Source: Patescibacteria group bacterium (GTDB lineage Bacteria; Patescibacteriota; Microgenomatia; UBA1400; PJMF01). Taken from it: a stretch of 35,085 nt of DNA. A program made the position numbers and the translations under genes. The stretch covers positions 1 to 35,085 of the forward strand of contig JAHJTF010000016.1 in NCBI GenBank assembly GCA_018830045.1, given 5' to 3'. The notes under the pieces were generated by a model, which was not told where the DNA came from, did not search any database, and saw only the letters and a list, made by a program, of their open reading frames with translations. How positions within the stretch are numbered: position 1 is the first letter of the stretch; the number at the start of each line of letters is the position of its first letter. Positions 15,095-22,780 of this stretch are shown one piece after another.

Positions 15095-15167
15095 TGCCAA
15101 GCTGAGGAGTCGAACCTCAATCTCATGTTTTTCAGACACGCGCCGTGACCACCTTGGCTAGCTTGGC
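15095..15167 (-). tRNA. tRNA-Phe (anticodon GAA)
   Basis: Acceptor GCCAAGC pairs with GCTTGGC; anticodon loop CTGAAAA gives GAA. The D arm (GCC/GGC) is unlike the GCTC/GAGC arm of most other tRNAs here. Discriminator A, no encoded CCA. Confidence 0.93.
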
Positions 15168-15186
15168 TTGAGCTTATATTTTACCG

Positions 15187-15260
15187 TGGTTGCTGAGGGG
15201 CTTGAACCCCCGACCTCTTCGATGTAAACGAAGCGCTCTAGCCAACTGAGCTAAGCAACC
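15187..15260 (-). tRNA. tRNA-Val (anticodon TAC)
   Basis: Acceptor GGTTGCT pairs with AGCAACC; anticodon loop TTTACAT gives TAC. Discriminator A, no encoded CCA. Confidence 0.96.
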
Positions 15261-15301
15261 TCTATTTCACTGCAATCTATTATTTTACCGTTATTTTACC
15301 G

Positions 15302-15383
15302 TGCCCAGGAGAGGACTTGAACCTCCATGGATTACTCCATACGCACCTCAAGCGTACGCGTCTGCCGGTTTCGCCACCTGGGC
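15302..15383 (-). tRNA. tRNA-Leu (anticodon GAG)
   Basis: Class II tRNA with long variable arm. Acceptor GCCCAGG pairs with CCTGGGC; anticodon loop TTGAGGT gives GAG. Discriminator A, no encoded CCA. Confidence 0.95.
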
Positions 15384-15405
15384 TAAATTTTTAACTATCT
15401 CGAAG

Positions 15406-15489
15406 TGCCGAAGAGAGGACTTGAACCTCCATGAGCTTGCGCTCACACGTACCTGAAACGTGCGCGTCTGCCAATTCCGCCACTTCGGC
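15406..15489 (-). tRNA. tRNA-Leu (anticodon CAG)
   Basis: Class II tRNA with long variable arm. Acceptor GCCGAAG pairs with CTTCGGC; anticodon loop TTCAGGT gives CAG. Discriminator A, no encoded CCA. It begins three bases after the HD gene on the same strand, so the five-tRNA run may be transcribed with it. Confidence 0.95.
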
Positions 15490-15492
15490 TTG

Positions 15493-16152
15493 TCAAGACT
15501 TTGTGACAATCACAAAGTTTTTTAGAGAATCTATTGTATCAGAAACACTTTCATTTGTGATCTCATCTGGAGAAATATCACAATGAACAAAAATTTGTTG
15601 TTCTATTTGTTGACAATATTGATATAGCTTTTCCCATGGTTCGTACTCAAGATCGTCATGGTGATTAGTACGATATCTTGCAGCTAAATCATAAAGACGA
15701 GTCTTCTGTGATGTCACTCCCTGCGGACTAACACGATTATCAGCATATTCGCAAATTTTTTTTCCAAAATCTGAATTTAAATAATTCTCTCGAGCATAAG
15801 TTAAATTAATCGCCGCCACATATTCATGAACTTGAGGTGATACCGCCAATTCGTCAAGAATCATTAGTGTGGCCAAATGTTCATTGGAACCATATTTTTT
15901 TAAATATCTATTCTGAATATTTTGCCAATAAACCAACCCTTTAGGTTTGAGATATTGAGGATATTTAGTGAGATCGAATTTAATAATATTACCCATATCG
16001 TGTAATAAACAGGCAGAAATAATAAGAGATTTATTAACTGGTGGCCCAGTAAAACCATCACATATTTGAGCAGCTACTCCGGCTACCCTACGCATATGAA
16101 GTTGTAACTCAGGCAAAATATTATAGTCTTGATAAAGATCACTAATTTTCAT
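15493..16152 (-). CDS. HD-domain phosphohydrolase
   Basis: 219 residues, a stand-alone HD domain. His19 (LHMRRVAG) and the H51-D52 doublet (ISACLLHDMGNIIKFD) are the metal ligands; a further SNEHLATLMILDEL helix and NHHDDLEYEPW lie downstream. HD enzymes hydrolyse phosphoesters of nucleotides or act as phosphodiesterases; the substrate is not evident. It follows the cytidylate-kinase-like gene by 22 bases on the same strand and precedes five tRNA genes. Its 3' end contains a perfect inverted repeat (15499-15517). Confidence 0.8.
   Translation of the reverse strand: MKISDLYQDYNILPELQLHMRRVAGVAAQICDGFTGPPVNKSLIISACLLHDMGNIIKFDLTKYPQYLKPKGLVYWQNIQNRYLKKYGSNEHLATLMILDELAVSPQVHEYVAAINLTYARENYLNSDFGKKICEYADNRVSPQGVTSQKTRLYDLAARYRTNHHDDLEYEPWEKLYQYCQQIEQQIFVHCDISPDEITNESVSDTIDSLKNFVIVTKS
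15499..15523 (+). terminator. Plus-directed terminator-like hairpin inside the HD gene end
   Basis: CTTTGTGA (15499-15506) and TCACAAAG (15510-15517) are perfect inverted repeats with a three-base loop, followed on the plus strand by six T (15518-15523). It has the form of a rho-independent terminator for transcription antisense to the tRNA run and the HD gene. On the minus strand no T run follows. Confidence 0.5.
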
Positions 16153-16174
16153 CTTGTAGATATTGGATATTCGT

Positions 16175-16894
16175 TTACTTAAGTAGAGCTAAATACCTGT
16201 CAATGCGCTTAAATTTATGACAAAAAGCCTTAATAATAATATCCCGAGAATCCTCAATATCATAATAAGTAGTGTTAATAGTTAAATCGTAAGCATTGCC
16301 TTTATTCATACTTTTTCTAAAATACTGTTTTACAAAATCATGACGTTCTTTATCAACTTCAGCAATCCTATCCACAGCCTGCTGGTGAGTATAGCCCTCG
16401 TAGTCAATTGAGCGTTGAACCCTAACTTGGTAGGGGGCGGTAATTCGCACATGTAATCCGTTAGCAAAGGGGGTGATGAAGTTTCCACCACGACCCAAAA
16501 TGACACAGTGCCCTTGATGGGCATAGATTAAAACAACTCTGACTAATTCTTGGATATATTTGAGATCATCAACATAATCTACATTTAATAGTGAGTGGAC
16601 GATATCATCAATGGCGCTGCGACTTTTTTCATCTACTGCCTGAATAACTTCCTTACGCTTTTGAGTTGATTTAGCAATCTCACTAATAATCTGTTTGTCT
16701 ACAAACGTAAAACTTAATTTTTCCGCCACCAACTTAGCAATTGGCTTCCCTCCGCTTCCGGGCTCACGAGAAATAGTTATGAATGGTTTGGAAAAAGCCT
16801 GCTTTGAGCTAGCATCAAAAGGAAGATAAAAACTGTCCCTAAGTTTCAGGCTATTGATGATTTTGTTGATGAGAGGATAGTAGTGGATCCCCAT
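16175..16894 (-). CDS. Cytidylate-kinase-like family protein
   Basis: 239 residues. P-loop ITISREPGSGGKPIAKLVA (Walker A region 43-53) with VDKQIISEIAKST, then a CVILGRGGNF strand and RVQRSIDYEGYTHQQAVDRI, as in the Cytidylate_kin2 family. It is longer than CMP kinase proper and the nucleotide acceptor is not established for this family. TATAAT, preceded by TG (minus strand, 16908 to 16903), ends eight bases before the ATG, with no Shine-Dalgarno site: a probable leaderless mRNA that continues into the HD gene. Confidence 0.8.
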   Translation of the reverse strand: MGIHYYPLINKIINSLKLRDSFYLPFDASSKQAFSKPFITISREPGSGGKPIAKLVAEKLSFTFVDKQIISEIAKSTQKRKEVIQAVDEKSRSAIDDIVHSLLNVDYVDDLKYIQELVRVVLIYAHQGHCVILGRGGNFITPFANGLHVRITAPYQVRVQRSIDYEGYTHQQAVDRIAEVDKERHDFVKQYFRKSMNKGNAYDLTINTTYYDIEDSRDIIIKAFCHKFKRIDRYLALLK

Positions 16895-16902
16895 TTGCAG
16901 AC

Positions 16903-16908
16903 ATTATA
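16903..16908 (-). promoter_or_regulatory. -10 box of the cytidylate-kinase-like gene
   Basis: TATAAT on the minus strand with TG directly upstream; eight bases separate it from the ATG at 16894. Confidence 0.6.
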
Positions 16909-16929
16909 CACTGTATTTCTAATCAAGAA

Positions 16930-16938
16930 TGGTATAAT
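16930..16938 (+). promoter_or_regulatory. Extended -10 promoter of the tRNA-Arg/Lys pair
   Basis: TGG followed by TATAAT (16933-16938), 17 bases before tRNA-Arg. It is divergent from the box at 16903-16908. Confidence 0.65.
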
Positions 16939-16955
16939 TTTATCTCGATGTTAAA

Positions 16956-17029
16956 GCGCCAGTAGCTCAGCGGATTAGAGCGTCTGTCTTCGGAACAGAA
17001 AGTCGGGGGTTCGAGTCCCTCCTGGCGCA
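16956..17029 (+). tRNA. tRNA-Arg (anticodon TCG)
   Basis: Acceptor GCGCCAG pairs with CTGGCGC; anticodon loop CTTCGGA gives TCG. Discriminator A, no encoded CCA. Reading CGN codons with TCG, not ACG, is slightly unusual for bacteria, but an ACG gene could lie elsewhere. Confidence 0.95.
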
Positions 17030-17052
17030 CTAGCATGCGAACGATAAAATTA

Positions 17053-17126
17053 GGGCCAGTAGCTCAATTGGTTAGAGCACCTGCCTCTTAAGCAGGTTGT
17101 TCTGGGTTCGAGTCCCAGCTGGCTCA
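17053..17126 (+). tRNA. tRNA-Lys (anticodon CTT)
   Basis: Acceptor GGGCCAG pairs with CTGGCTC (one G-U pair); anticodon loop CTCTTAA gives CTT. Discriminator A, no encoded CCA. It is 23 bases after tRNA-Arg and shares its promoter. Confidence 0.95.
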
Positions 17127-17135
17127 CATTAGATC

Positions 17136-17144
17136 TGGTATACT
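17136..17144 (+). promoter_or_regulatory. Extended -10 promoter of the lysozyme-like gene
   Basis: TGG followed by TATACT (17139-17144); 11 bases later comes the ATG at 17156, so the leader would be about five bases. The same nine-base motif recurs at 31846-31854. Confidence 0.5.
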
Positions 17145-17155
17145 TGTTTAACTAC

Positions 17156-17827
17156 ATGAAAAAACTTTTTTTTGCTTATGCTTGGTTGTTACTCACTGTC
17201 GGTATCATGATGACTGGCATTGCAGGTTATTATTTTTATCCCTTATCTAAAAAATCAGCGGCTCAACCTCCAGCCAATGAAGAGGAAATGATGAGGGTGA
17301 CTACTATCCTTAATGATCAGACTTCAAATAAGCAACTAATGGGAGCCACAACTATCGTTGAAACCAATGATGCCAGGGCTGAGTTGGTGGCACGCTTTTT
17401 AGAAAGATACAAATCTCCACTCCAACCCTATTCATACTACGGCCAGCTTTTTGTAAAGTTGGCTGATCAAAATAATTTTGATTTTCGGCTCTTACCCTCA
17501 ATTGCCATGCAAGAAAGCAATCTGTGCAAAAATATTCCCCCTGACTCTTATAATTGCTTGGGCTTTGGAATTCACGAAAGAGGGACATTAACTTTTGAAA
17601 ATTTTGATGCTAACTTTGAGCGAGCCGCACGCGAATTAAAAATGTATTATATTGATAAAGGCCTAACTACTCCCCAGCAAATCATGACCAAATACACGCC
17701 CAGTAGTGACGGGAGTTGGGCTGACAGTGTCAATCAGTGGATGACAGAAATGCGCTATAATGACCGTGAGCTTGGACGACAGATTGATCACGACAACAAC
17801 GTCCTTGAATTTGTTCAAGAAAAATAA
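17156..17827 (+). CDS. Membrane-anchored lysozyme-like (glucosaminidase/SLT-type) protein
   Basis: 223 residues from ATG 17156; a TTG four codons upstream is less likely because it lies in the -10 box. A membrane anchor or uncleaved signal (about 4-27) is followed by a linker rich in Ala, Pro and Glu and a globular domain (about 75-200). Its FRLLPSIAMQESNLC helix carries a candidate catalytic Glu, followed by NCLGFGI, an arrangement seen in lysozyme-fold glucosaminidases. It would cut peptidoglycan outside the cytoplasmic membrane, for instance in growth or division. Specificity and activity are inferred. The two cysteines flanking the DSYN segment could form a disulfide, which would suit the VKOR in this window. 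Confidence 0.65.
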   Translation: MKKLFFAYAWLLLTVGIMMTGIAGYYFYPLSKKSAAQPPANEEEMMRVTTILNDQTSNKQLMGATTIVETNDARAELVARFLERYKSPLQPYSYYGQLFVKLADQNNFDFRLLPSIAMQESNLCKNIPPDSYNCLGFGIHERGTLTFENFDANFERAARELKMYYIDKGLTTPQQIMTKYTPSSDGSWADSVNQWMTEMRYNDRELGRQIDHDNNVLEFVQEK

Positions 17828-17874
17828 TTCCCTCAGGTAATTTAATTAATTGAATTGATATAATTTGATTACTA

Positions 17875-17902
17875 TTGACTATCTTATAGTATTTGATATG
17901 AT
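17875..17902 (+). promoter_or_regulatory. Promoter of the small RNA
   Basis: TTGACT (17875-17880), 16-base spacer, TATGAT (17897-17902) with an upstream TG at 17894-17895. It is the most complete -35/-10 pair seen in the window. No open reading frame follows; the predicted start is near 17909. Confidence 0.65.
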
Positions 17903-17908
17903 AAAGTT

Positions 17909-17985
17909 ATCTCAGTAGGTGTCCCTCACCGGGGATGACGTACTGAGCATTAAGAGCCCCGCTTCCGTAGTATGCGGGGTTTTTT
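17909..17985 (+). ncRNA. Candidate structured small RNA, about 77 nt
   Basis: Between a good promoter and a strong terminator lies a short, highly structured transcript. A perfect seven-pair stem CTCAGTA (17911-17917) with TACTGAG (17941-17947) encloses 23 bases in which two hairpins compete: GGTG/CACC (17918-17921 with 17927-17930) or TCCC/GGGA (17922-17925 with 17932-17935). A GC-rich terminator hairpin follows. I recognise no known RNA family. It is intergenic, after the lysozyme-like gene and convergent with tRNA-Leu(TAG). It could also be a riboswitch-like leader ending in its own terminator, but the next plus-strand gene is almost 200 bases away, beyond a tRNA on the other strand. Confidence 0.55.
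17957..17985 (+). terminator. Rho-independent terminator of the small RNA
   Basis: CCCCGC (17957-17962) pairs with GCGGGG (17974-17979) across an 11-base loop, followed by six T (17980-17985). Confidence 0.88.
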
Positions 17986-18005
17986 ATTATCAACTTTTGT
18001 GAAAG

Positions 18006-18087
18006 TGCCACGGGTGGGACTCGAACCCACACGCCTTGCGGCACACGGTTCTAAGCCGTGCTTGTCTGCCAGTTTCAACACCGTGGC
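18006..18087 (-). tRNA. tRNA-Leu (anticodon TAG)
   Basis: Class II tRNA. Acceptor GCCACGG pairs with CCGTGGC; anticodon loop CTTAGAA gives TAG. Discriminator A, no encoded CCA. It is the fourth leucine isoacceptor in this window (TAA, GAG, CAG, TAG). Confidence 0.95.
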
Positions 18088-18181
18088 TAATGCTTTGTTA
18101 AAGATATATTGTACCTCATCTGCCAATTAGATAAGATAGATGCATATCAATTGACACCATAAAATCTGCTCTCAATTTTTA

Positions 18182-18847
18182 ATGATTACTTATACCCATA
18201 AAACACATCCTCGTTCAAGATCGATTAAGATTCGTATTGGACCAAATGGTGAAATAGTAGTGGTAACTCCTCAGTTTGTATCCAAAAGAAAAATTGATAA
18301 ATTTGTCATTCAAAGTGAATTCTGGATTAATCAGCAACTGACAAAACTAACCCATATGCAGAGTTTTGGTGAAACAAAAAACCAACTCATGGTTTTTGGA
18401 GAAAAATATCAAAAAGAGATTATCTTTAACTCCAATAGCAAGATAGGTATAAAAATTCACCAACATAAAGCCATCATCAATCCCATTGAAAACTCGGTAG
18501 AAAAAATCACTAGCGAAGTAACCAGATTTCTCAAATCTACCGCAGAGCGCTATATTATTCCCCGCACCAATCAACTCGCAAAAAAAATGAGCCTAGAGTT
18601 TAATCACATTACACTACGACAACAAAAAACCAGATGGGGAAGTTGCAGTAGCCAAAAAAATTTAAACTTTAATTGGCGCCTGGTTCATTGCTCCCCAAAT
18701 ATTATTGATTACGTCATAATTCATGAATTATCTCACCTCAAATACATGAATCACTCAAAAAAATTTTGGGAGATGGTGGAAATTTATGATTCAGAATACC
18801 CAAAACATCGAGGGTGGTTAAAACGACATGGTTTAACACTTGGCTAA
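18182..18847 (+). CDS. YgjP-like (M48-related) metallopeptidase
   Basis: 221 residues. The C-terminal half is the YgjP/DUF45 zinc-metallopeptidase domain: TRWGSCSSQKNLNFNW, then IIHELSHLKYMNHSKKFWE, where HELSH holds the two zinc His and the catalytic Glu and the later His of NHSKKFW is the third ligand. The N-terminal half begins with the family's SRSIKIRI strand. Members are cytosolic peptidases of unclear substrate, often linked to SprT-like proteins. There is no Shine-Dalgarno site; TAAAAT lies about 17 bases before the ATG. The neighbours do not suggest a pathway. Confidence 0.9.
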   Translation: MITYTHKTHPRSRSIKIRIGPNGEIVVVTPQFVSKRKIDKFVIQSEFWINQQLTKLTHMQSFGETKNQLMVFGEKYQKEIIFNSNSKIGIKIHQHKAIINPIENSVEKITSEVTRFLKSTAERYIIPRTNQLAKKMSLEFNHITLRQQKTRWGSCSSQKNLNFNWRLVHCSPNIIDYVIIHELSHLKYMNHSKKFWEMVEIYDSEYPKHRGWLKRHGLTLG

Positions 18848-18876
18848 TGTGGTAACAGCCAAACTGCAATCAATCT

Positions 18877-19332
18877 TTATCCTATCTTAACTTTACTAAC
18901 CACATGATTCATTAGAGCGCCTTGAACTAAATCAAGAGCTAATCCCAGCACCACTGCCACTACCCAAGAAGTTATCCCCATGCCCACTATTCCAGCAAAC
19001 CGGCCTACTAACCAGACTGAGCCTGTGTTAACTACCCAATACAGTAATAACCAATGAGTGCTGGTGAGATTAATATTTTTTTGATTAGCCAAATACTCGA
19101 CTACTGGCATCACGCCCACTGCTATAAAAGACACCACCGTCATGGCATAAAATGCTCCGGCAACAGGAGAGAGTAAATGATGACCCAGAACTATCATTTT
19201 GGGGAAAAAAAGATTGGCTAACAAAACCAATAGTGTGCTACCCAAAATAAAGGAAACTAAAGCCGCACTTAATTGAATAAAGTTCATTACCATATGGTCA
19301 AGATTGATGTTTTTTTGTATTTTTTTTGCCAT
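18877..19332 (-). CDS. Small membrane protein with four predicted helices
   Basis: 151 residues. After a short basic N terminus come four hydrophobic segments (about 14-34, 45-70, 90-108, 114-138), separated by short loops; the last helix is rich in Gly, Val and Ala. I recognise no family or catalytic motif. It is one of the few genes here with a clear ribosome-binding site: AAGGA lies four bases before the ATG. It is divergent from the DNA polymerase III delta gene, with 70 bases between the start codons. Confidence 0.7.
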   Translation of the reverse strand: MAKKIQKNINLDHMVMNFIQLSAALVSFILGSTLLVLLANLFFPKMIVLGHHLLSPVAGAFYAMTVVSFIAVGVMPVVEYLANQKNINLTSTHWLLLYWVVNTGSVWLVGRFAGIVGMGITSWVVAVVLGLALDLVQGALMNHVVSKVKIG

Positions 19333-19402
19333 ATGTTCCTTTCTGATAAAACTACGTACTAACTATTCAAAGCATAGCACGAACTCTGTTATCATATCTA
19401 TA

Positions 19403-20086
19403 ATGATCTCAGTCTTGCATGGAGAAAATACTGTTTCTTCCAGAAATAAACTAGTGGAGTTAATTACTCTGGCTAAAGATAGAAATAAAACCATCGAACG
19501 GCTAGATGCCAAAAACCTGAATCTTGGGCTACTAGAAAGTAAGCTCATCAAGCAAGATCTATTTGGCACAGAAATTATAGTAGTGATTGAAGATTTGCAT
19601 TCTTTACCTAGATCAAAAAATAGAACCTCATTAATTGAACTAGTTAGCAAAAGCCAAGTTGACGTAATTCTTTGGGAAAAAAGAACACTTACTCCTGCGA
19701 TGCGCAAAAAGTTTCCTCATGCCGACATATTTGAATTTAAACTCAGCAGTGCTTTGTTTACTTGGCTTGATACTCTTTGCGGCGATGGAAAAAATACTAA
19801 AAAACAACTCTTAGCTTTCCATAAAACCCTAGCAACAGAAGACCCACATTTATGTTTTATGATGTTCACCAGACAAGTGAGAATGCTCATCCAAATTCAA
19901 GATGGAGGAGTAATTAACGGCCCGCCCTGGATGAAAAATAAATTAAGAAAACAAAGTCAAACTTTTAACCTCAATCAGCTTTTAACTATTCACTCACAGC
20001 TCCTGGCCATGGATCTCAAACAAAAAACATCAACCAATACTTTAGAACTCGACCAAGAACTTGATCTTTTAATCATGTCCTTGTAG
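19403..20086 (+). CDS. holA: DNA polymerase III delta subunit (HolA-like), short
   Basis: 227 residues from ATG 19403; the frame is open upstream but that part overlaps the divergent gene. The N-terminal part has the HolA opening MISVLHGENTVSSRNKL, and the middle LIKQDLFGTEIIVVIEDL matches the strand after the degenerate P-loop. The C-terminal domain (about 150-227) is well conserved in type: RQVRMLIQI, WMKNKLRKQSQTF and MDLKQKT, as in the clamp-loader collar. Delta opens the beta clamp in the loader complex. The protein is much shorter than E. coli delta (343 residues), mostly because the central AAA+ lid is reduced. TATCAT ends seven bases before the ATG. Confidence 0.82.
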   Translation: MISVLHGENTVSSRNKLVELITLAKDRNKTIERLDAKNLNLGLLESKLIKQDLFGTEIIVVIEDLHSLPRSKNRTSLIELVSKSQVDVILWEKRTLTPAMRKKFPHADIFEFKLSSALFTWLDTLCGDGKNTKKQLLAFHKTLATEDPHLCFMMFTRQVRMLIQIQDGGVINGPPWMKNKLRKQSQTFNLNQLLTIHSQLLAMDLKQKTSTNTLELDQELDLLIMSL

Positions 20087-20158
20087 AGTGGGGGTGCGCC
20101 GCATCATCTATCTTTCATTGATGCCTTTTTATTCAAAAATAAACTTGAAAGGGAAATT

Positions 20159-21586
20159 ATGTATAAGATTGTCAATAACATTAATCCTCATATTTTTCGT
20201 GGCTATGACATCAGGGGCGTAATGGGAGACGATCTTAATGAAGATGTTTACTATACTCTGGGTAGAGCATATGCCACTTTTCTTGGTCAAAGACGGATTA
20301 AAGAAGCGGTGGTAGGACATGATAATCGCCATAACTGCGCGGAATACTCTAAAGCCTACATTACTGGCCTCAATGATGGTGGTATTAACACTATCTTTAT
20401 CGGTTACTCGTTAAGTCAAATTGTTTACTTTTCTTCTTATGTCTTTTTAACCAAAGGCAGCACAATGATTACGGCCTCTCACAATCCTCAAGATTACAAC
20501 GGTTTAAAAATCGGAGTTGGGTACTCTGACACCATGATTACAGAAGAAATTGTGCAAATGAGAGAATTAGTTGAGAAAGGACAATTTTCCGAACCAGAAA
20601 CAAAAGGTACAAATCGAGACTATGATCTTTTCCCAGAATACAAAAAGGATTTATTAAAACATTTCGATCTGAAGAAAAAATGGAAGATTGTGGTTGATGC
20701 TTGCAATACCACTTCTGGGATGTTTTACCCAGAAATTTTCCGCGAAGTTGACTGTGAAGTCATTGAACAAAATACCCAGCTAGATAGCAATTTCCCTTTA
20801 GGAGCTCCGGATCCGACTGAATCTGGAGTTTTAGAACGCCTTTCTAAAACTGTTAAAAAAGAACGTGCCGACATTGGTTTTGCCTATGATGCTGATGGCG
20901 ACCGAATGGCGGTAGTGGATGAAAAAGGTCAGGTTTTATGGATGGATACTATTGTGGCTATTTTTGCTAAAGATGTGCTGGATTTTATTCCTGGGGCTCC
21001 AATTGTATTCAATACCCTCTGCTCCAAGCAGGTTGATGATACAATCCGCCAAGCAGGTGGGAGGCCCATAATGTGGCTGACTGGCCACTCATTTATCAAA
21101 GCTAAGGTTAAAGAAGAACGATCTCCTTTTGGCGGCGAGCTTTCTGGCCATATCTTTTTTATGGATAACTTTTTTGGCCATGATGACGGAGCTTATGCTA
21201 GTCTGCGCTTACTAGCTTATCTAGAAAGAAAAAATCAGACTCTGAGCGAAGCCGTGTCCGAGCTGGCAGTTTATGTTAGTAGTCCTGAAATTAAATTTGG
21301 CTTAGCCGATGACATTAAATTTGAGTTTATTAATACTGTCATTCAAAATGAATTTAAAAAACGCTGGCCAAAGGCTGAGTATGTCACCATTGATGGAGTG
21401 CGCATGGATCTTGCAGATCGCATGGCAATTGTCCGAGCTTCCCAAAATGGACCATATATTACGGTTAAATTTGAAGGCAAAACTCAAGAAATCTATGATG
21501 AAATGAAAAAAATTCTTAAACAAATTTTAAGTACCCATAAAGAAATTAATTGGAAAGAAGGGGTTAATATCCACGCCCTTGACTAA
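20159..21586 (+). CDS. Phosphomannomutase/phosphoglucomutase
   Basis: 475 residues of the alpha-D-phosphohexomutase family, with four domains. FRGYDIRGVMG opens the protein; the phosphoserine loop is TASHNPQDYNGLK; the Mg2+ loop is DADGDRMAV; the sugar-binding loop is GGELSGH; the C-terminal phosphate-binding domain ends in the RASQNGPYITVKFEG region. It interconverts the 1- and 6-phosphates of mannose and/or glucose in the cytosol. GAAAGGGA before the ATG is a usable Shine-Dalgarno site. It starts a run of sugar-phosphate genes continuing with PGI/PMI (95 bases on) and ManA. Confidence 0.93.
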   Translation: MYKIVNNINPHIFRGYDIRGVMGDDLNEDVYYTLGRAYATFLGQRRIKEAVVGHDNRHNCAEYSKAYITGLNDGGINTIFIGYSLSQIVYFSSYVFLTKGSTMITASHNPQDYNGLKIGVGYSDTMITEEIVQMRELVEKGQFSEPETKGTNRDYDLFPEYKKDLLKHFDLKKKWKIVVDACNTTSGMFYPEIFREVDCEVIEQNTQLDSNFPLGAPDPTESGVLERLSKTVKKERADIGFAYDADGDRMAVVDEKGQVLWMDTIVAIFAKDVLDFIPGAPIVFNTLCSKQVDDTIRQAGGRPIMWLTGHSFIKAKVKEERSPFGGELSGHIFFMDNFFGHDDGAYASLRLLAYLERKNQTLSEAVSELAVYVSSPEIKFGLADDIKFEFINTVIQNEFKKRWPKAEYVTIDGVRMDLADRMAIVRASQNGPYITVKFEGKTQEIYDEMKKILKQILSTHKEINWKEGVNIHALD

Positions 21587-21681
21587 TGAAAGATCATCCC
21601 TATATCAGCCAGATGACGATGTAGTAGAATTAAAATGGTTTAAGATAGAGATGTACCAAAAATATTCAACAAAGAAAACAC

Positions 21682-22770
21682 ATGACTAACACTCACAATT
21701 TTGATTTCAACCAAGCCATTATTGAACTTGATACAGAAAAAGCAATCAAATCTATCGAACAACTTGGTAGTCAAATCCAACAAATCTGGGAACTTTCTCA
21801 AGCTGTAAAGTTCAATGATTCCTATCAAGAAATTGATAAAGTGGTGGTTAGCGGCATGGGTGGATCAATAATTGGCACTCATGTTATCCAAACAATCTTC
21901 AAAGATGAGCTTAAAGTCCCAATAATTGCTTTTAGTGATTACTCACTGCCAGAATACGTCAATGCAAAAACTTTGTTTATTGCCTCCAGCTACTCTGGCA
22001 ATACTGAGGAAACTTTATCTTCAGTTCTTGATGCTCAAAAAAAGAAGGCCAAAATAGCCGGAATCTGCTCTGGAGCTAAATTGGGAGAGTTTTTAACTAA
22101 AAATAACTATCCCGCCCTAATTTTCCAGCCAAAATATAATCCCAATCAATCACCTCGAATGGGATTGGGTTACTCAATTTTTGGACAAACAGCCTTACTT
22201 TCAAAACTAGGGGTGCTGTCAGTGTCAGAGGAAAATTACAAGGAAGTCATGAATGTGGTAGCAAATGCCCAACTTAAGCTCAGTCGTCATGTAGAAACTG
22301 AAGAAAATCAAGCTAAACTACTGGCCTACAACCTTGTAAATCGCATTCCCATCATCACTGCAACTGAACATCTTGAGGGAGTTGCTCATGTTTTTGCCAA
22401 CCAAATCCATGAAAATGCCAAAAATTTTGCTGAATTTCGTGTCATCCCTGAAATTAATCACCACTTAATGGAGGGGCTCCAATTCCCCAAATCAAATGAT
22501 GGCAACTTAATCTTTTTAACTATTGGCTCAAGTTTATATCTAGAAAACAATCAAAAAAGAATTAACCTTACCGAACAAGTAATAAAAAAACATCAAATCG
22601 AGGTCATTAATCACAAATTACAATCAAAAACCAAGCTGACTCAAGCGTTTGAATTATTAATTTTGGCTAGCTACACTAGCTATTATCTAGCTCTTCTCAA
22701 TAATCAGAATCCTACCCCCAATCCTTGGGTAGATTGGTTTAAGGACCAACTGGTAAAAAGTCGAGAATAA
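21682..22770 (+). CDS. Bifunctional phosphoglucose/phosphomannose isomerase (SIS family)
   Basis: 362 residues with two SIS domains. The first contains VVSGMGGSIIG and the sugar-phosphate loop SSYSGNTEET; the second contains the region EINHHLMEG, in which the glutamate and histidine needed for ring opening and isomerisation are expected. This PGI/PMI type is best known from Archaea and interconverts fructose-6-P with both glucose-6-P and mannose-6-P. Most members read EINHN; here the last Asn is His. It follows the hexomutase by 95 bases and precedes ManA by ten bases, so a shared transcript is likely. No strong Shine-Dalgarno site. Confidence 0.87.
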   Translation: MTNTHNFDFNQAIIELDTEKAIKSIEQLGSQIQQIWELSQAVKFNDSYQEIDKVVVSGMGGSIIGTHVIQTIFKDELKVPIIAFSDYSLPEYVNAKTLFIASSYSGNTEETLSSVLDAQKKKAKIAGICSGAKLGEFLTKNNYPALIFQPKYNPNQSPRMGLGYSIFGQTALLSKLGVLSVSEENYKEVMNVVANAQLKLSRHVETEENQAKLLAYNLVNRIPIITATEHLEGVAHVFANQIHENAKNFAEFRVIPEINHHLMEGLQFPKSNDGNLIFLTIGSSLYLENNQKRINLTEQVIKKHQIEVINHKLQSKTKLTQAFELLILASYTSYYLALLNNQNPTPNPWVDWFKDQLVKSRE

Positions 22771-22780
22771 TCACTTTATT

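Noticed and set aside
17918..17935. H-type pseudoknot in the small RNA (GGTG/CACC stem with loop TCCC pairing to GGGA)
   Set aside because: The connecting loops would be zero to one base long, too short to span the stems. The two pairings are more likely alternatives.
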